Assembly (NCBI RefSeq): GCF_900188105.1 | Contig: NZ_FZNP01000021.1 | Location: forward strand, 1 to 64,000 | Length of the DNA: 64,000 nucleotides | Origin: Actinomadura mexicana | Lineage (GTDB): Bacteria; Actinomycetota; Actinomycetes; Streptosporangiales; Streptosporangiaceae | Reading direction: 5' to 3' | Shown: in pieces, positions 33,212 to 41,231 of the stretch | Position numbering within the stretch: position 1 is the stretch's first letter | Layout: every line of letters begins with the position of its first letter | Made by a program: the position numbers and the translations under genes | The notes under the pieces: generated by a model | The model's database searches: none | Told to the model about the DNA's origin: nothing | The model's input: only the letters and a program-made list of their open reading frames with translations

Positions 33212-34542
33212 CGCGGCCGTGCGGCCAGCGCGATCAGGTCGGCCAGTTCCGGGAGCGGGAACGGGGTGTCGTTCAGGCGGCTCGTCGCGATCCGCAGGTG
33301 CGGGCCGGACGGGACGATCTGGTAGCGGCTGCCGGGCGCGGCGGCGACGCCGTGCGCGGCCAGCGTGACCAGGGCGCCGGACTCGTCGGCGACCGGGACC
33401 CACAGCATCAGGCCGTCGCGGTTGCCCGTCGGCACGCCCCGCTCGGCGAGCGCGGCGGCCAGCCCGTCGCGGCGCTCGGCGTAGGCCAGGCGCGCCCGCG
33501 CCACGAGGTCGCCGGTGGCGGGGTCGGTCAGCAGGTGCGCCAGGGCGTCCTGCAGGACGCGGCTCGTCCAGCCGGTGCCGAAGCTGCGCAGGACCCGGAC
33601 CCGCTCCACCGGCTCGGCCGCGCCGCCGATCACCGCGATGCGCAGATCCGGGCCGTGCGACTTGGAGTAGGAGCGCACGAGGACGGTGCGGTCCGGAAGA
33701 TGGGTCCCGACGCTGACGGCCGGTGAGGCGGACGCCTCGCCGGTGCCGTCGTCCTCGACCACGAGCGTGCCGACCGGCGCGAGGAGCGCGGCGAGCGCGG
33801 CGGCGCGCGCGGGGGTGAGCGCGTGCCCGCGGGGCGTGTGGGCGCGCGGCTGGTACACGAACGCGGCCGGCCCCGCCGCGAGGGCCTCGGCCAAGGAGTC
33901 CGGTTCCGGGCCCTCGGCGTCGCAGGACACCGGGACGATCTCCACGCCCTGCGCCTCCAGGATGTCCAGCAGCCGGGCGCCGGTCGGGTCCTCCACGGCG
34001 ATGCGGTCGCCGGGGACGGCGACGGTCTGGCAGACGAGCTGGACGCCCTCGTAGCCGCCGCCCGCGGTGAGCAGGCCGGCGGCGGGGAACGGCCAGCCCG
34101 GCTCGACGGCGGCGCGCAGCGCGGGCGTGATCGTCTCGCGGGTGTAGTCGTTCAGGTGCGGGGTCCGCGCGCCGGCCGCGAGCGCGGCGTCCAGGGGCGG
34201 CAGCAGCGCCGGATCGGGCGCGGCGACGGCGAGGTCGATCGCGAGCCGGGTGCCGAACTCCCCGATCCGCTCGTACCGCGCCGGGTGCGGGACGTTCGGC
34301 GGGCCGATCACCACGGTGCCGCGCCGGCGCTGGGCGCTGACGACGCGGTGCCGGCGCAGCGTCGCCCAGGCGTCGGCGACGGTGCCGGGGCTCACCCCGA
34401 GCTCCGCCGCGAGGCCCCGGACGGTCGGCAGCCGGGTTCCCGCCGGGATCTCCCCGCTGCGGATCAGGCTCGTCATCGCGGCGGCGATGCCCCGGGCCGT
34501 GCGGTCGCCGATGCGCTCGGCCAGCCACGCCGCGTCGGTCAC
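33208..34542 (-). CDS. MocR-type PLP-dependent regulator (GntR HTH fused to aminotransferase fold)
   Basis: A 444-residue fusion. An N-terminal GntR winged helix (about 1-75; IPAGTRLPTVRGLAAELGVSP) is joined to a fold-type I aminotransferase domain (about 95-440). The PLP-Lys segment is RSYSKSHGPDLR, and TAGGGYEGVQLVCQT and VVEDD are the cofactor phosphate and pyridine-N contacts. MocR proteins use PLP or a PLP adduct as ligand and usually regulate a divergent gene. GTG 34542 has GGAGG 5 bases upstream. The divergent 34673 operon and the shared TTGTA-N5-TACAA site fit this role. Confidence 0.92.
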   Translation of the reverse strand: MTDAAWLAERIGDRTARGIAAAMTSLIRSGEIPAGTRLPTVRGLAAELGVSPGTVADAWATLRRHRVVSAQRRRGTVVIGPPNVPHPARYERIGEFGTRLAIDLAVAAPDPALLPPLDAALAAGARTPHLNDYTRETITPALRAAVEPGWPFPAAGLLTAGGGYEGVQLVCQTVAVPGDRIAVEDPTGARLLDILEAQGVEIVPVSCDAEGPEPDSLAEALAAGPAAFVYQPRAHTPRGHALTPARAAALAALLAPVGTLVVEDDGTGEASASPAVSVGTHLPDRTVLVRSYSKSHGPDLRIAVIGGAAEPVERVRVLRSFGTGWTSRVLQDALAHLLTDPATGDLVARARLAYAERRDGLAAALAERGVPTGNRDGLMLWVPVADESGALVTLAAHGVAAAPGSRYQIVPSGPHLRIATSRLNDTPFPLPELADLIALAARPR

Positions 34543-34582
34543 GGTACCTCCGGACAAGTTATGTGCAGTAACAAAACGCCCA

Positions 34583-34611
34583 TTGTACTGGCTACAAACA
34601 GACCCTAAAGT
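34583..34611. promoter_or_regulatory. divergent promoters with a palindromic MocR candidate operator
   Basis: TTGTA-CTGGC-TACAA (34583-34597) is an interrupted palindrome. It overlaps the -35 of a plus-strand promoter (TTGTAC 34583-34588, 17 bases, TAAAGT 34606-34611) and the -10 of a minus-strand promoter (TACAAT, 34587-34582). One bound protein could therefore control both the importer operon and the MocR gene. Confidence 0.6.
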
Positions 34612-34672
34612 CGGGTCCCATCGCGCCCCGATGTGCGCGCAAACCCCCATCTACATGCGGAAATGGAGTGTT

Positions 34673-35611
34673 GTGCCGATTCCACGGATTCGTCTGGCGG
34701 TGCGGGACTGGGACCATCTCGTCCCCCTGCTGACCGGCCGGGCCGGCGCCCGCGGGGCGGCCCTGGAGGTCGAGACCCGGGACACCACCCCCGACGTCCT
34801 CGCCGAGCCGGACCTGGACGGCGGCGAGACGTCCTTCAGCCGCTACGCCCTCGCGCGGGCGGGCGGCGACGACCGGCTCGTGGGCCTGCCGGTGTTCCTG
34901 ATGCGCGGCTTCCGGCACCGCTGCGTGCTCGTCCGCTGGAGCAGCGGCCTCTCCTCCCCGCGGGACCTCGCGGGCGCCACGATCGGGCTCACCGGCTGGC
35001 CCGACTCCGGCAACACCTGGACGCGGGCGCTGCTGCGGGCCGAGGGCGTCGACCTGTCCGGCATCCAGTGGCGCGTCGGGTCCCTCGCGGCCGGTGAGAC
35101 CGGCAAGGACCGCGTCGGCGCCCGCCCGCTGCCCGGCAACGTGCGGGTCACGGGCACGCCCCTTGTCGAAGGGCTCGCCGACGGGAGCCTCGACGCGGTC
35201 TTCACGCCGTTCATGCCGCCGGAGATGTTCACCGCCCGCGGCCGCTTCCGCCACCTCTACGGCGACTACCGCGCGGCCGAGACCGCCTACTACGCCCGGA
35301 CCGGGTTCGTCCCCGGCATCCACCTCCTCGCCCTCAAGCGCGAGGTCGTGGACGCCCACCCCTGGCTCCCCGTGGCCGTCCAGGACGCCTTCGAGGCGTC
35401 CAAGCGCCTCTGGCTGGAGCGCCGCCGGCTGCTCGCCGACACCACGCCCTGGCTGCTGGACGAGCTGGAGGGGCAGGCAAGGATCTTCGGACCCGACTGG
35501 ATGCCCTACGGGTCCGGGGCCAACGCCGCCATGACCGCCGCGTTCTGCGCGGAGCTGTACGAGCAGGGCATCGCGCCCCGCCCGATCAAGGCCGAGGAGC
35601 TCTTCGGATGA
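34673..35611 (+). CDS. 4,5-dihydroxyphthalate decarboxylase-like / substrate-binding-fold protein
   Basis: A 312-residue protein with the periplasmic-binding type II fold but no signal peptide, like the cytoplasmic 4,5-dihydroxyphthalate decarboxylase family. Visible family segments are VRDWDHLVPLL at the N-terminus, GETSFSRYALARA, LPVFLMRGFRHRCVLV, and LAGATIGLTGW. Family members decarboxylate dihydroxyphthalate or act on related aromatic acids; others are of unknown function. GTG 34673 follows GGAG by 4 bases; ATG 34655 is an in-frame alternative. The stop overlaps the nitrilase-family gene as ATGA. The context suggests a catabolic role for an aromatic or amino-aromatic acid (inference). 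Confidence 0.75.
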   Translation: MPIPRIRLAVRDWDHLVPLLTGRAGARGAALEVETRDTTPDVLAEPDLDGGETSFSRYALARAGGDDRLVGLPVFLMRGFRHRCVLVRWSSGLSSPRDLAGATIGLTGWPDSGNTWTRALLRAEGVDLSGIQWRVGSLAAGETGKDRVGARPLPGNVRVTGTPLVEGLADGSLDAVFTPFMPPEMFTARGRFRHLYGDYRAAETAYYARTGFVPGIHLLALKREVVDAHPWLPVAVQDAFEASKRLWLERRRLLADTTPWLLDELEGQARIFGPDWMPYGSGANAAMTAAFCAELYEQGIAPRPIKAEELFG

Positions 35612-36417
35612 AGATCGCCGTGGGCCAGTTCGCCTCCACCGAGGACTGGCAGACCAACCTCAAGACCTGCATGACGCTGATCGACGAGGCCGTCGGGGGC
35701 GGCGCCGGCCTGCTGGTGCTGCCCGAGGACTCCCTCGCGCTGTTCATCGACGAGCCCGCCCGGATCGCCGGCGCGGCGCAACCGCTGGACGGCCCCTTCG
35801 TCACCGGCCTGCGCGCCCACAGCAAGGGTTCGCGCACGACGGTCGTCGCGGGCGTCCACGAACCGGCCGCGGACGGCAAGGTCCACAACACCCTCGTCGC
35901 CGTCCGCGACGGCGAGCTCGTCGCCGCCTACCGCAAGGTCCACCTCTACGACGCGTTCGGTGCCCGGGAGTCGGACCGGGTGGCACCCGGTGACGGCGAG
36001 CCCGTGGTCGTCGGCTGCGACGGCTGGCGGGTCGGCCTCATGACCTGCTACGACGTAAGATTTCCGGAAATGGCCAGGCTGCTGGTCGACGCGGGCGCCG
36101 ACGTGATCGCGGTGCCGGCCGCCTGGGTGCGCGGTCCCGCGAAGGAGCGGCACTGGGAGGTCATGGTGACCGCCCGCGCGCTGGAGAACACCTGCTACGT
36201 CGCGGCGTCGGGGGAGTGCGGCCGCCGCAACATCGGATCGAGCATGGTCGTCGACCCGCTCGGCACCGTCCGCGACCGGCTGGGCGGCAGGCCCGGCCTC
36301 CTGTGGGCCATCGCCGACCGGGAGGAGCTGGCCGAGGCCCGCCGCGCGCTGCCCGTGCTCGCCGACCGCCGGTTCCGCGTCGACCCGTCCATCCGCCCTC
36401 GGAAGGAGACCGCATGA
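35608..36417 (+). CDS. carbon-nitrogen hydrolase (nitrilase superfamily amidase)
   Basis: A 269-residue nitrilase-superfamily enzyme with the Glu-Lys-Cys triad: LPEDS (about 40), YRKVHLYDAF (about 111) and MTCYDVRFPE (about 147). Its length and motifs match the group with deaminated-glutathione amidase and omega-amidase; it would hydrolyse a small amide or carbamoyl group in the cytoplasm. The start is fixed by the ATGA overlap with the upstream gene, and its own stop overlaps the binding-protein gene as ATGA. It sits between a decarboxylase-like gene and an amino acid importer, so an imported amide-containing substrate is plausible. Confidence 0.92.
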   Translation: MKIAVGQFASTEDWQTNLKTCMTLIDEAVGGGAGLLVLPEDSLALFIDEPARIAGAAQPLDGPFVTGLRAHSKGSRTTVVAGVHEPAADGKVHNTLVAVRDGELVAAYRKVHLYDAFGARESDRVAPGDGEPVVVGCDGWRVGLMTCYDVRFPEMARLLVDAGADVIAVPAAWVRGPAKERHWEVMVTARALENTCYVAASGECGRRNIGSSMVVDPLGTVRDRLGGRPGLLWAIADREELAEARRALPVLADRRFRVDPSIRPRKETA

Positions 36418-37355
36418 GACGCGCCATCGCCGCCCTGTCGGCGGCGGCCCTGCTCGCGGGGACCGCCGCGTGCGGGGCGAACCCGCCCGAGGCCGAGGGG
36501 ATCCTCAACGGCGAGTCCTCGCAGGGCGTCGGCGCCGCCGACCTCCGCCAGACGCTCGACCACGGGCTGCACGACCGGCTGCCCGCCAGGAACAAGGCGT
36601 CCGGCAAGCTGATCTCGGCCAACAACGGCTCGTTCCCGCCCTACGAGATCGCGGGCTCGGACGGGCGGTCATTGAGCGGCGCCTCCGCCGACCTGTCCAC
36701 CGCGCTCAGCCAGCTGCTCGGGGTCAAGATCGAGCACGTCACCGTGGACGGGCTGCCCAGCCTGCTCACCGGCATCAAGGCCGACCGGTACGACTTCGCG
36801 ATGGGACCGGTCGGCGACTTCCCCGAGCGCGAGGCCGCCAACGACTTCGTCGACTGGGTCCGCGAGTTCGTCGTCTTCGCCGTCCCCAAGGGCAACCCCA
36901 AGCACATCGGCTCCATCGCCGACACCTGCGGGACGAAGATCTCGGTGATGGCGGGCGGCTCCGCCGAGGACGTCGTCAAGACCCAGTCGGCCGCGTGCGT
37001 CCAGCAGGGCAAGCCCGCCGTGCAGGTGCAGTCCTACAAGGACCAGCCGACCGCGATCCTCGCGGTCCGTTCCCACCGGGCCGACGGCTTCTTCTCCTCG
37101 CAGGCGCCGCTCGACTACTTCGTGAAGCAGTCGGGCGACGACCTGGAGCTCGCCGGGACGGGCAAGTCCAACGGGTTCGACGACCTCTACCAGGGCTCGG
37201 TCGTCGCCAAGGACTCGCCGCTGCGGGGCGTCCTGCTCGACGGGTTCCGGAAGCTGATCGAGAACGGCACGTACAAGAAGGTCATGACCAAGTGGGGCCT
37301 GACCGCCAACATGCTCGACAAGCCGGGTGTGAACCTGGCGCCCAGGAAGGGGTGA
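36414..37355 (+). CDS. amino acid ABC transporter substrate-binding lipoprotein (family 3)
   Basis: A 313-residue binding protein of SBP family 3 with a lipoprotein signal (AAALLAGTAAC; Cys near residue 20). The fold-typical segments NNGSFPPYEIAG, DLSTALSQLLGVKIE, GIKADRYDFAMGPVGD and WGLTANMLD (C-terminus) are present. It would bind a polar amino acid or related compound outside the cell and pass it to the following permease. It overlaps the amidase gene by 4 bases. Confidence 0.93.
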   Translation: MRRAIAALSAAALLAGTAACGANPPEAEGILNGESSQGVGAADLRQTLDHGLHDRLPARNKASGKLISANNGSFPPYEIAGSDGRSLSGASADLSTALSQLLGVKIEHVTVDGLPSLLTGIKADRYDFAMGPVGDFPEREAANDFVDWVREFVVFAVPKGNPKHIGSIADTCGTKISVMAGGSAEDVVKTQSAACVQQGKPAVQVQSYKDQPTAILAVRSHRADGFFSSQAPLDYFVKQSGDDLELAGTGKSNGFDDLYQGSVVAKDSPLRGVLLDGFRKLIENGTYKKVMTKWGLTANMLDKPGVNLAPRKG

Positions 37356-37362
37356 GGCGGCG

Positions 37363-38301
37363 GTGACCATGACCAAGGAGCATCCGCGCGGCACACTCGG
37401 CGACGTCGACGTGGCGGGCGCGGCGCGCGTGCGGCACCCGCTGCGGTGGGTCGCCTCGGTCGTCGTGCTCGTGCTGGCCGCCCAGTTCGCGCATCTGCTG
37501 TGGACCAACGACAACTTCCGCTGGGACGTCGTCGGCCGCTACATGAACGCCTCCATCATCGGAGACGGGATCGCCATCACGCTCGAGCTGACCGTCATCG
37601 CGATGGCGGTCGGCATCGCGGGCGGCGTCATGCTCGCGGTGGGGCGGCTGTCGGACAACCCGCTGCTGCGCACGGCCTGCGGCCTGTACGTGTGGTTCTT
37701 CCGCGGCGTGCCCGTGCTGGTGCAGCTCGTGCTCTGGTACAACCTGTCGGCGCTGCTGCCGCGGCTGTCGGTCGGCGTCCCGTTCGGGACGGAGTTCCTG
37801 CACGGCGACACCAACCAGCTCATCACCCCGCTGATCGCCGCCATCCTCGGGCTCGGCCTGAACGAGGCCGCCTACATGGCGGAGATCATCCGCGGCGGGC
37901 TGCTCGCCGTGGACCCCGGCCAGACCGAGGCCGCGCAGGCGCTCGGCATGGGCGGCGCCCGCACCTTCCGGCGGATCGTGCTGCCGCAGGCGATGCGGTT
38001 CATCGTCCCGCCGACCGGCAGCCAGGTCATCAACATGCTGAAGGCCACCTCGCTGGTGAGCGTGATCGCTCTCGCAGACCTCCTCTACACCGTCCAGTCC
38101 ATCTACAACCGGACGTTCCAGACCATCCCGCTGCTGCTCGTCGCCTGCCTCTGGTACCTGGTGATCACCTCGGTCCTGTACGTCGGGCAGTCGTTCATCG
38201 AGCACCACTACTCGCGCGGTGCCACCCGCAACGCCCGGCAGGGCTTCTGGGACTTCGTCCTGATGCGGCGCCGCCGTCCCGTCCCGGAGGTGTCGCCGTG
38301 A
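37363..38301 (+). CDS. polar amino acid ABC transporter permease
   Basis: A 312-residue HisMQ-type permease with about five to six transmembrane segments. It begins with an extended cytoplasmic N-terminus. The SIIGDGIAITLELTVIAMAVG helix (quoted in part) is typical of the family. The EAA loop is present as ALGMGGARTFRRIVLPQAMR, and WFFRGVPVLVQL is the HisMQ signature. A single gene suggests a homodimeric channel. GTG 37363 is 7 bases after the previous stop; ATG 37369 is an alternative. The stop overlaps the ATPase start as GTGA. Confidence 0.94.
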   Translation: MTMTKEHPRGTLGDVDVAGAARVRHPLRWVASVVVLVLAAQFAHLLWTNDNFRWDVVGRYMNASIIGDGIAITLELTVIAMAVGIAGGVMLAVGRLSDNPLLRTACGLYVWFFRGVPVLVQLVLWYNLSALLPRLSVGVPFGTEFLHGDTNQLITPLIAAILGLGLNEAAYMAEIIRGGLLAVDPGQTEAAQALGMGGARTFRRIVLPQAMRFIVPPTGSQVINMLKATSLVSVIALADLLYTVQSIYNRTFQTIPLLLVACLWYLVITSVLYVGQSFIEHHYSRGATRNARQGFWDFVLMRRRRPVPEVSP

Positions 38302-39092
38302 CCACGCTGGAGAAGGACGCGCCGACGGCCGCCGTCCCGATGGTGCGGGCGCGCGGCGTCCGCAAGCGGTTCGGCCATCTGGAGGTGCTGAAGGGCGTCG
38401 ACCTGGACGTGGGCCCCGGCGAGGTCGTCGTGGTGCTCGGGCCGTCCGGGTCGGGCAAGTCGACGTTCCTGCGGTGCGTGAACCACCTGGAGGCCATCGA
38501 CGGCGGCTCCGTCCACGTGGACGGAGAGCTGATCGGCTTCAGCGCGTCCGGCGGGAAGGTGCGGCACCTGCGCAGGCGCGAGATCACGCGGCAGCGCCGT
38601 GAGATCGGCATGGTGTTCCAGCAGTTCAACCTGTTCCCGCACCTCACCGTCCTGCAGAACGTGATCGAGGCGCCGACCGGTGTGCGCGGCGAGTCCCGCG
38701 CCGAGGCCCGGGCGCGGGCCGGCGAGCTGCTGGCCAAGGTCGGCCTCGCCGACAAGGCGGGCGGCTACCCCCGCCACCTGTCCGGCGGGCAGCAGCAGCG
38801 CGTCGCGATCGCCCGCGCGCTGGCGATGCGGCCGAAGCTGATGCTGTTCGACGAGCCGACCTCCGCGCTGGACCCCGAGCTGGTCGGGGACGTGCTGGAC
38901 ACCATGAAGACCCTCGCCGAGGAGGGCCTCACCATGATCGTCGTCACGCACGAGATCGGCTTCGCGCGCGAGGTCGCCGACCGGGTCGTCTTCATGGACG
39001 ACGGTGTGATCGTGGAGTCCGGCAGTCCCTCCGAGGTCCTGGACCGCCCGAGGAACGAGCGCACGAAGGCCTTCCTCAGCAAGGTGCTCTGA
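38298..39092 (+). CDS. polar amino acid ABC transporter ATPase
   Basis: A 264-residue ATPase with Walker A GPSGSGKST, Q-loop MVFQQFNLFPHLTVLQNV, signature LSGGQQQRV, Walker B LMLFDEPTSALDP and switch His VTHEIGFAREVAD. This is the GlnQ/HisP subgroup that powers polar amino acid uptake. The GTG start overlaps the permease stop by 4 bases. It ends the operon, which is followed by a strong hairpin. Confidence 0.95.
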   Translation: MTTLEKDAPTAAVPMVRARGVRKRFGHLEVLKGVDLDVGPGEVVVVLGPSGSGKSTFLRCVNHLEAIDGGSVHVDGELIGFSASGGKVRHLRRREITRQRREIGMVFQQFNLFPHLTVLQNVIEAPTGVRGESRAEARARAGELLAKVGLADKAGGYPRHLSGGQQQRVAIARALAMRPKLMLFDEPTSALDPELVGDVLDTMKTLAEEGLTMIVVTHEIGFAREVADRVVFMDDGVIVESGSPSEVLDRPRNERTKAFLSKVL

Positions 39093-39101
39093 CGGCCCGC
39101 C

Positions 39102-39133
39102 CCCGGCCGGCGCCGCGGGGGCCGCCGGCCGGG
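39102..39133 (+). terminator. terminator of the amino acid importer operon
   Basis: An 11-bp G/C stem (39102-39112 with 39123-39133) with a 10-base loop starts 10 bases after the ATPase stop. The right arm touches the palindrome that begins at 39132. Confidence 0.6.
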
Positions 39134-39153
39134 TATGGCGAAGGCGTCATACC
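39132..39153. promoter_or_regulatory. candidate LysR box upstream of the hydrolase gene
   Basis: GGTATG-N10-CATACC is an interrupted palindrome containing the T-N11-A pattern of LysR sites. It has the same GGTAT-N12-ATA core as the site at 41033 in front of the LysR gene itself, and lies about 72 bases upstream of the 39225 start. Confidence 0.5.
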
Positions 39154-39224
39154 GGGATGCCGGGACGGGTATTTGATCGGGTCCCGGGCGGGCGCGAGGC
39201 TTGCCCCGGAGGCGAGGTGCGTTC

Positions 39225-40094
39225 GTGGACGATCTGGACGACTGGCCGGGCAGCGAGCTGAGCGACGAGGAGTTGGACGTCGCCTACAACGTGCGCAGGA
39301 AGGCCGGGCCCGAGCTGTTCGACCGGCACATGGCCCGGTACCGGGCCATGTCGGAGGCGGCCGTCGAGGGGCTGCCGGGGCGCCCGGGGATCGTCTACGA
39401 CGAGGCGAGCGGTGAGCGGCTCGACGTCTGGGGCACCGGCGAGGGGCTGCGGCCGGTGTTCGTCTTCCTGCACGGCGGCTACTGGATGGCGCTGTCGCGG
39501 GACGTCTCGTCGTTCATGGCCGGGATGCTGCACGAGCAGGGCGTCGCGACCGTGGTGCCCGACTACACGCTGGCGCCGCAGGCGACGCTGGAGGAGATCG
39601 TCCGGCAGGTGCGGGCGGCCGTGGCCTGGGTGTACCGGCACGGGCGCGAGCACGGTCTCGACCCCGAGCGGATCGTGGTGGGGGGCAGTTCGGCGGGCGG
39701 GCACCTGACCGGGATGACGATGGTCGGCGGCTGGCAGGAGCCGCTCGGGCTGCCCGCCGACGTCGTCAAGGCCGCGATGCCGTTCAGCGGGCTGTTCGAC
39801 ATCCGCCCGATCACCCGCGTCTACGTCAACGCGGCCGTGCGGCTGGACCTGGCGCGGGCCGCGGCGCTCAGCCCGGCGCTGCTGCCGGCGCGGTACCGCT
39901 GCCCGGCCGTCCTCGTCGCCGGGCAGGACGACGGGGACGGCTTCCTGGCGCAGTCCCGGATGTTCCATCCGCGCTGGGACGCCGGGGACCTGATGATCGT
40001 GCCGGGCCGCGACCACTTCGACGTGGTCCTGGACCTGGCGGATCCGGACTCCCCGCCCGGCCGTGCGCTCCTCGACCTGGTCCGCGCGGTGTGA
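39225..40094 (+). CDS. alpha/beta hydrolase, kynurenine formamidase-like
   Basis: A 289-residue alpha/beta hydrolase. The oxyanion motif HGGYW (about residue 86) is the HGGxW signature of kynurenine formamidases, the nucleophile elbow is GGSSAGG (Ser near 155), and the acid and His of the triad are likely in AGQDDGDGF and PGRDHFD. Kynurenine formamidase hydrolyses N-formylkynurenine to kynurenine; the kynureninase gene at the end of the neighbouring operon supports this assignment. A related arylamide substrate remains possible. GTG 39225 has GAGGTG 5 bases upstream. Its stop is directly adjacent to the stop of the convergent LysR gene. Confidence 0.82.
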   Translation: MDDLDDWPGSELSDEELDVAYNVRRKAGPELFDRHMARYRAMSEAAVEGLPGRPGIVYDEASGERLDVWGTGEGLRPVFVFLHGGYWMALSRDVSSFMAGMLHEQGVATVVPDYTLAPQATLEEIVRQVRAAVAWVYRHGREHGLDPERIVVGGSSAGGHLTGMTMVGGWQEPLGLPADVVKAAMPFSGLFDIRPITRVYVNAAVRLDLARAAALSPALLPARYRCPAVLVAGQDDGDGFLAQSRMFHPRWDAGDLMIVPGRDHFDVVLDLADPDSPPGRALLDLVRAV

Positions 40095-41024
40095 TCAGCC
40101 GGCGGTGATCTCGGCGGCCGCGCGGCGGAGGTGGTCCAGCATCAGCCGGGCGGACGGGGTCGGGGCGCGGTGCGCGGGGAGCGTGACGCCCACCTGGCGG
40201 CGGACGGTCTCCAGCGGCACCGGGAGCGGCGCGATGTCGGCGTCGGTCCGCGCGACCAGTTCGGGAAGGGCGGCGATCATGTCGGTGTCGCGGACGAGGG
40301 TGCGGACGGTCAGTACCGACGTGCACTCGACCAGGTTGCCGGGCGGGTCCAGGCCGTCGGCGCGGAAGACCTGCTCCAGCTCCGACCGCAGCGCCGTCTG
40401 CTCCAGGGGCAGCACCCAGGGGTAGGCGAGCAGGTCGGCCAGGCCGAGGTCCGGCACGGAGCGCGCGGGATGGTCGCGGCGGGCGACGAGGCGGACGGGT
40501 TCGCCGTACAGGGTGATCTGCCGCAGGCCGCGCAGGTCCTCGATCGGGTTGAGGCGGCCGAGGATCAGGTCGATCTCGCCGTCCAGCAGGCGGGGGACCT
40601 GCGCGTCGAAGGTGGCCTCCTGGACGATCACGGTGACCCCGGGGCGGTCCCGCTTCAGCGCCGCGATCGCGCGGGGGAGCAGGACGCTGGAGCCGGCGAG
40701 CAGGGTGCCGATCGTGACCGTGCCGACCTCGCCGTCGGCCAGGCCGCTGATGCGCTCTCCGGCGCGGCGGAGTTCGGCCAGGACGGCGCGGGCGTGCTCG
40801 ACGAACGCGTCGCCGAACATGGTCGGGGTCATGCCGCGCGGGCCGCGGGTGAACAGCTCGACGCCGAGGACGCCCTCCACCTCGCGCAGGCTGCGCGTCA
40901 CCGCGGGCTGCGCGAGGTGCAGGTGCTCGGCGGCCCGCAGGACGCTGCCGTGGTCGGCGACGGCGACGACGAGCACCAGGTGCCGCAGCTTGAGCCGTCC
41001 GTTGAGCAGGTCGATCGCGCGCAT
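40095..41024 (-). CDS. LysR-family transcriptional regulator
   Basis: A 309-residue LysR regulator. The N-terminal helix-turn-helix is RAAEHLHLAQPAVTRSLREVE (quoted across its turn, residues about 31-51), followed by LGVELFTRGPRG, and the effector domain spans about 95-300. The form with LKLRHLVLVVAVADHGS at the start resembles GbpR/PcaQ-type regulators of aromatic catabolism. It is divergent from the aldehyde dehydrogenase operon and convergent with the formamidase-like gene. Candidate sites lie at 41033-41055 and 39132-39153. It probably activates the cluster in response to a pathway intermediate (inference). Confidence 0.93.
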   Translation of the reverse strand: MRAIDLLNGRLKLRHLVLVVAVADHGSVLRAAEHLHLAQPAVTRSLREVEGVLGVELFTRGPRGMTPTMFGDAFVEHARAVLAELRRAGERISGLADGEVGTVTIGTLLAGSSVLLPRAIAALKRDRPGVTVIVQEATFDAQVPRLLDGEIDLILGRLNPIEDLRGLRQITLYGEPVRLVARRDHPARSVPDLGLADLLAYPWVLPLEQTALRSELEQVFRADGLDPPGNLVECTSVLTVRTLVRDTDMIAALPELVARTDADIAPLPVPLETVRRQVGVTLPAHRAPTPSARLMLDHLRRAAAEITAG

Positions 41025-41032
41025 GCCGACTT

Positions 41033-41055
41033 GGTATCACAGTTCGGTCATATCC
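41033..41055. promoter_or_regulatory. candidate LysR autoregulatory site
   Basis: GGTAT-N12-ATATCC begins 9 bases upstream of the LysR start codon. It shares GGTAT, the 12-base spacing and the TC-ATA right half with the site at 39132. A position overlapping the LysR promoter is typical of negative autoregulation. Confidence 0.5.
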
Positions 41056-41133
41056 GGTGGACCCGGGGTCACCGTCCGGGTATGGCGGCCGGATCGCCCG
41101 CTCCGGTTCGTGCTCGCGGGGCGGGGTGTGCGG

Positions 41134-41200
41134 CATAGCCGTTCCGTCATAGCCGCCGAGGGATTCGGTATTTGCCAGGCATAGCTTCGCGGGCGACTAT
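41134..41200 (+). promoter_or_regulatory. promoter of the catabolic operon with CATAGC repeats
   Basis: TTGCCA (41172-41177), 17 bases, GACTAT (41195-41200) forms a good sigma-70-type promoter that would give a leader of about 25 bases before ATG 41232. CATAGC occurs three times (41134, 41148, 41180), two copies upstream of the -35 and one in the spacer, which are possible activator sites. Confidence 0.55.
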
Positions 41201-41231
41201 CGGGGGTGTCGAGCCACGCGGGAGGGGACGG

